Assembly: GCA_910585285.1 (NCBI GenBank)
Contig: CAJUDL010000010.1
Span: 22,517-86,516 of the forward strand
Reading direction: 5' to 3'
Source of the DNA: an uncultured Muribaculaceae bacterium
GTDB lineage: Bacteria > Bacteroidota > Bacteroidia > Bacteroidales > Muribaculaceae
Length of the DNA stretch: 64,000 nt
The translations under genes were made by a program, and so were the position numbers. Of the stretch, positions 30,973 through 38,191 are shown one piece after another. How positions within the stretch are numbered: position 1 is the stretch's first letter; each line of letters begins with the position of its first letter. Below the pieces are notes generated by a model that saw only the letters and a list, made by a program, of their open reading frames with translations, made no database searches and was not told the origin of the DNA.

Positions 30973-31075
30973 ATAAGGGATTTCCTAATGGTGAAAATAA
31001 AGTTTTTAATGCCTTCTGATATGTTTAAAAACATAAAAATGATATTAGGAATTCGATTGTTAAAAAATCCCTTAT
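30973..31075. promoter_or_regulatory. Nested inverted repeats in the divergent PUL control region
   Basis: The outer arms are ATAAGGGATTT (30973-30983) and AAATCCCTTAT (31065-31075). The inner arms are TTCCTAAT (30982-30989) and ATTAGGAA (31044-31051). The shared motif at 31021-31034 lies inside both pairs. No exact TAnnTTTG box is visible for either divergent gene, so both probably need a special sigma factor or activator. Confidence 0.5.
31021..31034. promoter_or_regulatory. Shared 14-bp motif, copy 2 (divergent GH5 / repeat-protein region)
   Basis: This is ATGTTTAAAAACAT, identical to the copy upstream of fecR. It sits at the middle of the nested inverted repeats between the divergent transcripts, a position from which one regulator could control both. 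Confidence 0.5.
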
Positions 31076-31116
31076 ACAGAAAACTATATTCAACTACACT
31101 TTAAAACTTTTAAATC

Positions 31117-32088
31117 ATGAAGAAGATCTACGCAATTGCGGCATTGGCAGCGTCAATATGTCTGCCGGCAGCCGCTCAGGAAATCAACACGCTTTATGTG
31201 GCCGGCGCTCAAGGACAGATTGTTAATTTTGAGCAGCTGGGAAACTGGGACATCGTCCATCCTGTTGAGGTCCCGCTTAAAGATGGTAAATTCACAATAG
31301 AATGTGAAGGTTTGACGGCTATCGGTGTTTCAACTAAAAAGGCAATGACTACGGAACAGGACGGCTGGGATATTTGGTCTGAAAATCGTATCGGTCCATC
31401 GCAGACTTTGACCGCATCGAATTTAGGGCTTCCAATTCCTGTGAAAGGTCCTGGGAAAGGCGAGTTAAAAGGTCCCGATATCCTTACTCCTTGGATGGGT
31501 GATTATGTGATTGAGATAACAGCCGACCTTAAGACCATGACAGTCACTACCACTACTCCGGAACCTGAAATCACGTATTATCTATATTTTGACGGCAACT
31601 GGAATAATTTTGCTGTAGAAAAATGGGCGTTTGAGAAAGAATTGGGAACAGACAATGTTTATTGGCTTGATTGTACGGATGAAAATAAGATCGGTCCGAC
31701 AGACAACCTTAATATCATGAGGGATAGCAATTGGAACAACTGGTGGACAAGTCCGGTGCGCCCAATAAATCTTCAGGGACAAACTATGAGTTGGGTATAC
31801 AAGCTGACTCAAAATCCGGAAGGTCAGTCAATTCCCGCAGGCACATCCTATACCGGAACAATAAAGATTGTCGTTCCTCAGGAGATTGGTGCAGGCTCAA
31901 AGCTTGAGGTGACGTTCTATCCTGATTTTATGGATCATGATAGTTCTTCAGTGAAAGAAATTGAGCTTGACGACAGTTCTGAGTCGGAATATTTTAACTT
32001 GCAGGGAGTCAGAGTAAATTCTGTTCAGCCGGGAAGTTTGTATATTAAGAAAAATGGTTCAAAGGTCAGCAAGATAATCGTAAAATGA
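31117..32088 (+). CDS. Secreted SusE/F-like repeat protein, one repeat unit
   Basis: The 323-residue protein has a standard signal peptide (cleavage near AAAQ-E) and no lipobox. It holds two beta-sandwich-like modules. Module A (about 24-150) begins TLYVAGAQG and contains QDGWDIWSENRIGPSQ. Module B (about 155-285) contains YYLYFDGNWNNFAVEKW and WNNWWTSPVRPINL. Both resemble the binding modules of SusE/SusF-type proteins: LYVAG starts, NW motifs and many exposed tryptophans. The C-terminus (EYFNLQGVRV...LYIKKNG...KIIVK) is a short tail common on secreted Bacteroidales proteins. It is the first of two related genes and probably binds the PUL's glycan outside the cell; this is inference from sequence style and position. 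Confidence 0.75.
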   Translation: MKKIYAIAALAASICLPAAAQEINTLYVAGAQGQIVNFEQLGNWDIVHPVEVPLKDGKFTIECEGLTAIGVSTKKAMTTEQDGWDIWSENRIGPSQTLTASNLGLPIPVKGPGKGELKGPDILTPWMGDYVIEITADLKTMTVTTTTPEPEITYYLYFDGNWNNFAVEKWAFEKELGTDNVYWLDCTDENKIGPTDNLNIMRDSNWNNWWTSPVRPINLQGQTMSWVYKLTQNPEGQSIPAGTSYTGTIKIVVPQEIGAGSKLEVTFYPDFMDHDSSSVKEIELDDSSESEYFNLQGVRVNSVQPGSLYIKKNGSKVSKIIVK

Positions 32089-32089
32089 T

Positions 32090-33766
32090 ATGGCTTCGAT
32101 AAGGAATTTTTTAGTGACATGCTCATTGGCGATTGGCGTTTCTCCGATTTTTGCAGAAATTCCGGCACAACTCTATCTTGCCGGAAATGAGAATGCTGAA
32201 ATCAATGGTACGACAATTGGTAATTGGCAACTTGCTGATCCTCTTGTTATCACGACAGGGTCTGACATTGTGCTGAATGCAAAGAATCTGGAATATTTCA
32301 AGTTGTCGGAAACAAAAGGAACTGACAATAATGACTGGTCTGGCTTCAATAGCGGTGTCTGGGGTCCTGGGGATCTTGTTGCAGAACGGCATTTTGGATA
32401 TTCAATGCCTTTTGGCAAAGGTGGCAAACAATTCGACTGCCCATGGAAGGGTGATTGGACAATTGAAATATCCGCAGACCTTACTTCAATAAAATACACC
32501 ACTACTACTCCGGCTCCGGAATTTTACATGCTTCCCGGCTTGGACAATTTTAACGATGAAAAGTGGAAAATGGAAAAGGAAGATGGTGTTCAGGCATATT
32601 GGATTGATGTGACAGATGAGAACTCTTTGAGTGATAAATGGGTTTATTTTGCGATCAAGGCTGATGGTAATTTTTGGACTAACAAATATTGGCAAATAGG
32701 CTCGGAACCGGTCTTAAATGAATCTGTTGGCTGTGTTTATCAAACCGATGGTGCAGTTAAGTTTCCATCCGCTTATACAGGAACTGTCAAACTTGTGTTT
32801 GAAAACACTCAGCAGTGGGGAAGAACTGTAAAAGTAACATTTTTTGATAAAATCCTGGAACATAAATCGCCATGTACCAAGTTATACGTTGCCGGTTCAA
32901 ACGAAACGACAGTTAATGGCGTAAAACTCGGTAACTGGAATATAGTATCTCCTCTTGAAGTGGAGCTTGTTGAAGATAAGTTTACATTTGAATGTGTGAA
33001 TCTCACAAATTTAGACATATCTTTGCGGAGAGCAAAAAGTCAAGATCAGGATGGCTGGGATTTATGGAAGATAAACAGAATTTGCCCGGCTGAGGCAATA
33101 ACCGATTCTAATATTGGAAAGGCGATTGCTTTGAAGGGACCCGGAGAGGGCGAAGAGGCTGCCGGAACAACAACTGTTCCGTATACGGGTAATTGGGTGA
33201 TTACTATAGATAAGGATCTTAAGACCATTACTGTTACGGAAAAGGATGCAGTATACCATCTGTATCATGACGGCAATTGGGATAATTTCGTTCAGGATAA
33301 GTGGCGTTTTGAGAAAGAAGAGAATTTAGACAACGTTTACTGGCTTGATGTAACGTCACTTCCTTCAACATCAAATATGAACATAATTAAAGACGGTGAC
33401 TGGAATCACTGGTGGATGAGTCCGGTACGTCCCGTTGATTTGAATGGAGGAGAAATGACATGGGTTTATAAACTTGACAAAAATCCTGAAGGTAAATGTA
33501 TTCCTGACGGCGAAACCTATTCAGGATCTATACGTATTGAGGTTCCGAAGGTGGCAGGTAGTAATTCAGTATTAAAAGCTAGATTCTTCCCGTCTTTTAT
33601 AGAACACAATTCAGAGGGCATGCCGACCGGTGTCGCCGATGTCTTGTTGGATGAGAATGCAGATGTGGAGTATTATAATTTGCAGGGAATCCGGATTGCC
33701 AATCCTGAGCATGGAAATTTCTACATAGTGCGTCAAGGTTTAACATCCAAGAAGATTGTATATTGA
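32090..33766 (+). CDS. Secreted SusE/F-like repeat protein, two repeat units
   Basis: The 558-residue protein has a signal peptide (MASIRNFLVTCSLAIGVSPIFA) and is an A-B-A-B version of the preceding protein. Unit 1 (about 25-260) starts QLYLAGNENA. Unit 2 (about 262-520) starts KLYVAGSNETTVNGVKLGNWNIV and contains QDGWDLWKINRICPAE and WNHWWMSPVRPVDL, very close to the neighbour's motifs. Unit 2 is nearer to the neighbour than unit 1 is. The C-terminal tail (YYNLQGIRI...FYIVRQG...KKIVY) is also shared. Its ATG starts one base after the upstream stop, so the pair are co-translated. It is a likely surface or released glycan-binding protein. It has no lipobox, unlike SusE and SusF. Confidence 0.75.
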   Translation: MASIRNFLVTCSLAIGVSPIFAEIPAQLYLAGNENAEINGTTIGNWQLADPLVITTGSDIVLNAKNLEYFKLSETKGTDNNDWSGFNSGVWGPGDLVAERHFGYSMPFGKGGKQFDCPWKGDWTIEISADLTSIKYTTTTPAPEFYMLPGLDNFNDEKWKMEKEDGVQAYWIDVTDENSLSDKWVYFAIKADGNFWTNKYWQIGSEPVLNESVGCVYQTDGAVKFPSAYTGTVKLVFENTQQWGRTVKVTFFDKILEHKSPCTKLYVAGSNETTVNGVKLGNWNIVSPLEVELVEDKFTFECVNLTNLDISLRRAKSQDQDGWDLWKINRICPAEAITDSNIGKAIALKGPGEGEEAAGTTTVPYTGNWVITIDKDLKTITVTEKDAVYHLYHDGNWDNFVQDKWRFEKEENLDNVYWLDVTSLPSTSNMNIIKDGDWNHWWMSPVRPVDLNGGEMTWVYKLDKNPEGKCIPDGETYSGSIRIEVPKVAGSNSVLKARFFPSFIEHNSEGMPTGVADVLLDENADVEYYNLQGIRIANPEHGNFYIVRQGLTSKKIVY

Positions 33767-33822
33767 AGATAATGAAGCTATTTAAATAACCTCATTATAA
33801 AATTAACAGTAAATTATAGAGT

Positions 33823-33855
33823 AGCAGTGCGTGGGACAAGTGCCTGCGCATTGCT
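33823..33855 (+). terminator. Hairpin after the repeat-protein genes
   Basis: AGCAGTGCG (33823-33831) pairs with CGCATTGCT (33847-33855), nine pairs including one G-T, with a 15-base loop. It is followed by TTTAAA, a weak T-run. It lies between the second repeat protein and the CE7 gene and could partly end transcription or set the ratio between them. Confidence 0.5.
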
Positions 33856-33883
33856 TTAAACTCTCATAAGGTGTCCAAATATT

Positions 33884-35164
33884 ATGAAAAAGATTGTTGT
33901 CGTGTTTATGACTGTATTTTTTGCAGTCGTAAATACTGTCTTGTCGCAGAATGCAGGGAAGGAGGTATATGTAGTTGTTTCACCAGATCATGAAGACTGG
34001 ATATACAAAGTCGGGGAAACTGCTACTTTTACAGTGATGGTTCTGAAGTCTCAAACGATAATGAGGAATGCAGTCGTGGATTATGAATTCGGTCCTGAGT
34101 TCTATCCTGAGAAGAGTGAGAAGGGAAAGGTGCTCAAAGACGGCATTATGAAAATCAGCGGAACAATGAATAAACCGGGCTTTCTTCGTTTCATAGTTAA
34201 TGCTCATGATGGAGACCATCAGTACAGGGGTCTCGGAACAGCAGCGTTTGACCCGGATAACATACAACCCTCTACAACTATGCCTGATGATTTTGAAGAG
34301 TTCTGGGAAAAGAGTCTGAAAGATGCCCGCCAGATTCCTCTTGCCCCTAAAATGACTTTATTGCCTGAAAGATGTACGCAGACTGATAATGTGTATCAAG
34401 TGAGTTACAACACAGAAAGATTCGGCGGCAGGTTTTATGGCATTCTCAGTGTTCCGAAGGCTTCTGGAAAATATCCGGCGTTGCTCAGACTCCCCGGTGC
34501 CGGTTGCCGACCTTACAAGGGCGATACTTATACTGCTCAAGGAAAGATCATAACACTTGAAATAGGGATACATGGATTGCCTGTGAATCTGGATCCGGAA
34601 GTGTATGAAAGTTTGATAAATGGAAGTCTGAATAATTATTGGAGATACGGACTGCAAGACCGTAAGTCAAGTTATTATCATCATGTTATATGCGGGGCAG
34701 CAAGATCTGTGGATTTTATATATTCTTTACCGGAATTTGATGGCAAGAAGCTTGTGGCATCCGGTGGTTCGCAGGGTGGGGCACTGTCAATAATTACAGC
34801 CGCTTTGGATCCAAGGATATCATATATCACTGTCGCACATCCTGCATTGTGTGATCATCATGCGAGTCTTGAAAATAGAGCACCGGGATGGCCTCAATAT
34901 TTCTTCGGAGATAAGAACCCTGATAAGAATATGCTCGAAACAGCAAGATATTATGATGTCGTTAATTTTGCTCGCTTACTGAAAACACCAGGTTGGTACA
35001 CGTGGGGATTTAATGATACCGTATGTCCTCCCACATCCTTTTATGCCGCTTTCAATGTTATTAAAGCACCTAAGAAGAAGTCTGTTTACCTTGAGACAGA
35101 GCATTTCACGTTTCCATCACAATGGGATGAATGGCTTGAAGAGATTCGAAATCAATTGAAGTAA
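33884..35164 (+). CDS. CE7 acetyl (xylan) esterase, secreted
   Basis: The 426-residue protein has a signal peptide (MKKIVVVFMTVFFAVVNTVLSQ), an N-terminal beta domain to about residue 125 and a CE7/AXE1 alpha/beta-hydrolase domain. The catalytic triad is visible as S296 in SGGSQGGA, D378 in FNDTVCPP and H407 in ETEHFT. The family removes acetyl groups from acetylated oligosaccharides. In this PUL it would deacetylate fragments so that the GH2 and GH3 enzymes can finish them. It follows the repeat proteins by 117 bases on the same strand and is convergent with the RNase H gene. Confidence 0.88.
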   Translation: MKKIVVVFMTVFFAVVNTVLSQNAGKEVYVVVSPDHEDWIYKVGETATFTVMVLKSQTIMRNAVVDYEFGPEFYPEKSEKGKVLKDGIMKISGTMNKPGFLRFIVNAHDGDHQYRGLGTAAFDPDNIQPSTTMPDDFEEFWEKSLKDARQIPLAPKMTLLPERCTQTDNVYQVSYNTERFGGRFYGILSVPKASGKYPALLRLPGAGCRPYKGDTYTAQGKIITLEIGIHGLPVNLDPEVYESLINGSLNNYWRYGLQDRKSSYYHHVICGAARSVDFIYSLPEFDGKKLVASGGSQGGALSIITAALDPRISYITVAHPALCDHHASLENRAPGWPQYFFGDKNPDKNMLETARYYDVVNFARLLKTPGWYTWGFNDTVCPPTSFYAAFNVIKAPKKKSVYLETEHFTFPSQWDEWLEEIRNQLK

Positions 35165-35269
35165 TAAGCCCTCGGCTTCCGCGTCGGCACAGAAAAAGAG
35201 AGGAGCTTCTGGAAAAAGATGGAGCCACTGAAGAGAGAGGGAGATTCTGCCGGCGCGGAGGAGGGGAGA

Positions 35270-35938
35270 TTATTTGCGGCCGAAGTCGGCTGGGACTTCG
35301 CCCCAGCGCTCGGTCTGCCATTTGAGGATGGGAGAGGAGTAGGTGTGGGTGTTGAGCCAGGATAGGGCGCGCTCCATCATGCGGAAGCTCTGTTCGTTGG
35401 CGGCTTCGCGGGCGAGCTGTGTCTTTACCTTGCGGTTTCTGACCCATGCCATGCCGGTGACGGAGTCGCTGTAGATGGTGTGGGTTTCGCCGGTTTGCTG
35501 CATGAGGGCGAGGGCGTGGACAATGGCAAGAAATTCACCAATGTTGTTGGTGGATTTCTCGAACGGTCCGACGCGGAAAATCTCTTTGCCGGTCATCAGC
35601 TCTACTCCCCGATATTCCATTCGTCCGGGATTGCCGAGACATGAGGCATCGACTGCCCAGCCGTTGAGATCTATTTCAGGGAATGAAAAATAATCGGGCT
35701 GACTATTTTTAGGCAGATTGGCGCGGGATGAATCCAGCAGAAGATTCCCGAGGTCTTTTTTGTCTTCTCTTACTTCGGAGCGGCGGAAAGCCTCGGCGGC
35801 AGCCTGCGGTGAGTCATAGCTCTTGAAGAGGGCACCGGGAAAGTTGTCAACCTGCTCCATAGCGTCATCGAGGTTATCATAGACGCCGGGCACGCGGCCT
35901 TTCCACACTACATAGAATCTTTTGCTGTAATTGGGCAT
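35270..35938 (-). CDS. rnhA: Ribonuclease H with viroplasmin-type N-terminal domain
   Basis: The 222-residue cytoplasmic enzyme has an N-terminal viroplasmin/caulimovirus-VI-type module (FYVVWKGRVPGVYDNLDDAMEQVDNFPGALFKSY, in two conserved parts), which binds RNA-DNA hybrids. A type 1 RNase H domain follows from about residue 72. The acidic residues are visible in VDASCLGNPG, NNIGEFLAI and YSDSVTGMAW. It removes RNA from hybrids during replication and repair. This domain order is the usual form of RNase HI in Bacteroidetes. It lies downstream of pdxB across a repeat array and a terminator, so it probably has its own promoter. Confidence 0.9.
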   Translation of the reverse strand: MPNYSKRFYVVWKGRVPGVYDNLDDAMEQVDNFPGALFKSYDSPQAAAEAFRRSEVREDKKDLGNLLLDSSRANLPKNSQPDYFSFPEIDLNGWAVDASCLGNPGRMEYRGVELMTGKEIFRVGPFEKSTNNIGEFLAIVHALALMQQTGETHTIYSDSVTGMAWVRNRKVKTQLAREAANEQSFRMMERALSWLNTHTYSSPILKWQTERWGEVPADFGRK

Positions 35939-35981
35939 GACTTTTAATAATCGGATTTTGGGGTTTAATTAGGAGGAGGGA

Positions 35982-36096
35982 GGCTTGCGGCTAGGAGGAG
36001 GGCGAGGCTTGCGGCTTGGGGAGAGCAAGGCTTGCGGCTCGGAACCGCGAGTAAGGCTCGCGTCTTGAAACCGCGAGTAAGGCTCGCGGCACGGAA
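35982..36096. repeat. GC-rich imperfect tandem repeats between pdxB and RNase H
   Basis: Five imperfect copies of an AGGCTTGCGGCT-type motif recur about every 23-27 bases, drifting from AGGCTTGCGGCT to AAGGCTCGCGGC. The last two carry a perfect hairpin CGCGAG-TAAGG-CTCGCG. The block is far richer in G and C than its surroundings. There is no reading frame, and the right edge touches the pdxB terminator. Confidence 0.7.
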
Positions 36097-36097
36097 A

Positions 36098-36114
36098 AGC
36101 GGGCAGAGCCCGCT
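36098..36114 (-). terminator. Terminator downstream of pdxB
   Basis: On the minus strand AGCGGGC-TCT-GCCCGCT forms a perfect 7-bp stem followed directly by TTTCC. It begins eight bases past the pdxB stop. It is GC-rich and compact, and the T-run is short. Confidence 0.65.
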
Positions 36115-36121
36115 AAGCCCG

Positions 36122-37159
36122 CTATGACACTTCTTCGCGGTAGTTGTAGTTGCGGCGGAGGGTGTCGAAGGCAGCGGGATCGGAGCGGAGGGCGGCGGTG
36201 TCTATGGCGGGATCGTAGGAGGAGATGATGGATTCTACGGTTAGGTCTTTGGGGGAGATATAGGCGGGGGCGAGTCCGTTTTTGTCAACTTCAAAACCGA
36301 AGAATTTCTCTAACTCTTCGAGAACCATACGGGTGGCGCGTTCTTTCCCTTGTCGAGAGTAGCCGGCGATGTGGAAGGTGGCTATGTCGGCAAGATCGAG
36401 AAGTTCGCGATTGATGTCGGGCTCTCCCTCCCATGTATCAATGACCGCACGGATCTTTCCATCTCGGAGGGGTTGGAGGATGGCTTGAGTATCAAGCACT
36501 GGACCTCTGGCTGCATTTATGAATATCGCTCCCGGTTTCATCGCCGCTATCTCCTTGTCGGAGATGAGATGATAAGTTGGATGGTTGCCGTCGCGAGTGA
36601 GGGGGGTATGGAGCGTTACGGCATCGCATTCTTTCAAAAGGGTTTCCAGCGGGGCATAGTCAATCCCTCTATCTGGTCCCGGTTTAGATGGAGTGGTTAC
36701 CGGTATGCCTGCTTCCTGCTTTGGAGGGTCGCTCACAAGTATCCGCGCCCCGAGGATGTGTCCCCAATCCGCTACTATTGAACCGATATTTCCACATCCC
36801 ACCACTCCGAGAGTGTGCTTTTTCGGATCAAACCCTTTACGAAGCAATGCCGACCAGACATATTGCGCCACAGCCGGTGCGTTGCATCCGGGACTGTTGA
36901 CAACCTTTATTCCGGCATTCTGACACCATGGGATATCTATTTGGTCTACCCCGATAGTTGCGGTTGCTATTATCTTGACGCCGCTTTCAGCGAGCAGAGA
37001 ACTGTCGCAGCGCGTGCGAGTACGGATGACCATCGCATCCGCATTGCGTACATTGGCAGGAGTGAAACCGAACTGGTCAACGTATTCCACGTTGGCAACG
37101 GGTTCGAGCCTTCCCTGAATATAGGGTATGTTGTCGTCTATTATAATCTTTGGCTTCAT
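36122..37159 (-). CDS. pdxB: 4-phosphoerythronate dehydrogenase
   Basis: The 345-residue NAD-dependent enzyme oxidises 4-phosphoerythronate in the DXP-dependent branch of pyridoxal phosphate synthesis. It is a D-2-hydroxyacid dehydrogenase with ATIGVDQIDIPWCQNAGI in the substrate domain, the Rossmann motif VVGCGNIGSIVADWG and the catalytic Arg, Glu and His in INAARGPVLD, WEGEPDI and FHIAGYS. The PdxB-specific first motif (IIIDDNIPYI) and the C-terminal dimerisation domain separate it from SerA. It is the last gene of the minus-strand run that begins at folD or the dcw cluster, followed by a terminator. Confidence 0.92.
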   Translation of the reverse strand: MKPKIIIDDNIPYIQGRLEPVANVEYVDQFGFTPANVRNADAMVIRTRTRCDSSLLAESGVKIIATATIGVDQIDIPWCQNAGIKVVNSPGCNAPAVAQYVWSALLRKGFDPKKHTLGVVGCGNIGSIVADWGHILGARILVSDPPKQEAGIPVTTPSKPGPDRGIDYAPLETLLKECDAVTLHTPLTRDGNHPTYHLISDKEIAAMKPGAIFINAARGPVLDTQAILQPLRDGKIRAVIDTWEGEPDINRELLDLADIATFHIAGYSRQGKERATRMVLEELEKFFGFEVDKNGLAPAYISPKDLTVESIISSYDPAIDTAALRSDPAAFDTLRRNYNYREEVS

Positions 37160-37179
37160 AATATCATGATAGAAGAGGT

Positions 37180-37212
37180 TCTATATCATAACAGGAATCT
37201 ATATCATAACAG
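37180..37212. repeat. Short direct repeat at the stop of the membrane-protein gene
   Basis: TCTATATCATAACAG occurs at 37180-37194 and again at 37198-37212, period 18. The second copy contains the stop codon of the membrane protein gene, so the end of that gene appears to have been duplicated into the gap before pdxB. Confidence 0.7.
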
Positions 37213-38191
37213 AAGAGGGTGTTATTCCTATCTCCATCAATACGTATGAAGCGATATACAGGAGTGTAATCAGGAAAATAACCGCTTGGGGATGCCTGAC
37301 ATTATGCAGTGCAAAAAGATTTGCGAGCTGAACACCCAGTACGAGATATATTGTTGCCATATATGCCGGAACATTGTCAACATCCCAGACAATGCTGATT
37401 GCTGATGCCAGTCCGAGGATTATGATGGCGTTATTGAGAAGACGTCTACGAGTGTTGCCTGCATACAGCTTTACTGCGTTATAAAGCGCAATAATAAGTG
37501 CCATCACTATGGTTACCGCACAGTTCAATAGCCCCACAAAAATTGTCTGTTTTGAGCCGAATCCATCAAATAGATTCGTGAAAGTAGGCAAGGAAAATGA
37601 TTCCAAGGGAATCAATCCGAAGCCAATGCCGATCCAATAGGGGGCGACAATTCCCATTATAAAAGCTGTGAAACTTTTAATATTCAGACATTTGAGCACT
37701 ACGGCTATCACTATGTATGCCGGTATGAAGAATACAAAGGCATACTGAAACATTGAGCCGAGCGACAGAATGGAGCCGACAATGAAGAGCTGCTGCATCC
37801 CTTTTTGCGACCGATAGCATCCGAACATGAGATGCAGACATATCAGGTTGGCTGCCATGAGTATCATGGAGGATGTCAGCATCCCGTCTATCCAAGGGTT
37901 TGCACCGCATAAAAATATGAAAGCTGCAGGAAGCACGGTGTCGCTGCTGCTGATAAAATTATAGGTCTTGTTGAAGAGATGGAGCGACAAACCCAATACG
38001 ATTATCAGCGTGAGATTGAGAATCCATGAGGCGACAGGGGGTATTGTCCATGTATTTGGCGAAGGCATACAAATCCCTAACTCACCTTTCAGAAGCTGCG
38101 GGTCGCCAATGAAAAATTCAATGGCGCTCATTGCGCAGGCAAGAATGATGGCGAGTATTAATCCACCGTTGCCAATGATTCTATATCTCAT
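37199..38191 (-). CDS. Multi-spanning membrane protein of unknown function
   Basis: I do not recognise the function of this 330-residue protein. It has about nine or ten hydrophobic helices, short loops and no obvious catalytic motif. FLCGANPWIDGMLTSSMILMAANL and LGSMFQYAFVFFIPAYIV are the most distinctive stretches. The appearance is of a conserved Bacteroidales integral membrane protein. Its start overlaps the stop of the upstream methyltransferase by one base (TAATG), so translation is coupled. The location next to a ribosomal RNA methyltransferase and pdxB gives no clear hint of role. Confidence 0.75.
   Translation of the reverse strand: MRYRIIGNGGLILAIILACAMSAIEFFIGDPQLLKGELGICMPSPNTWTIPPVASWILNLTLIIVLGLSLHLFNKTYNFISSSDTVLPAAFIFLCGANPWIDGMLTSSMILMAANLICLHLMFGCYRSQKGMQQLFIVGSILSLGSMFQYAFVFFIPAYIVIAVVLKCLNIKSFTAFIMGIVAPYWIGIGFGLIPLESFSLPTFTNLFDGFGSKQTIFVGLLNCAVTIVMALIIALYNAVKLYAGNTRRRLLNNAIIILGLASAISIVWDVDNVPAYMATIYLVLGVQLANLFALHNVRHPQAVIFLITLLYIASYVLMEIGITPSSVMI

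Noticed and set aside
35106..35447. Minus-strand frame of 113 codons overlapping the RNase H and esterase ends
   Set aside because: Its composition (Arg, Pro and Ser rich) is typical of a shadow frame, and it conflicts with two well-supported genes.
37081..37120. tRNA-like GGTTCGA motif within pdxB
   Set aside because: No acceptor or anticodon stems surround it, and it falls in a well-supported coding sequence.
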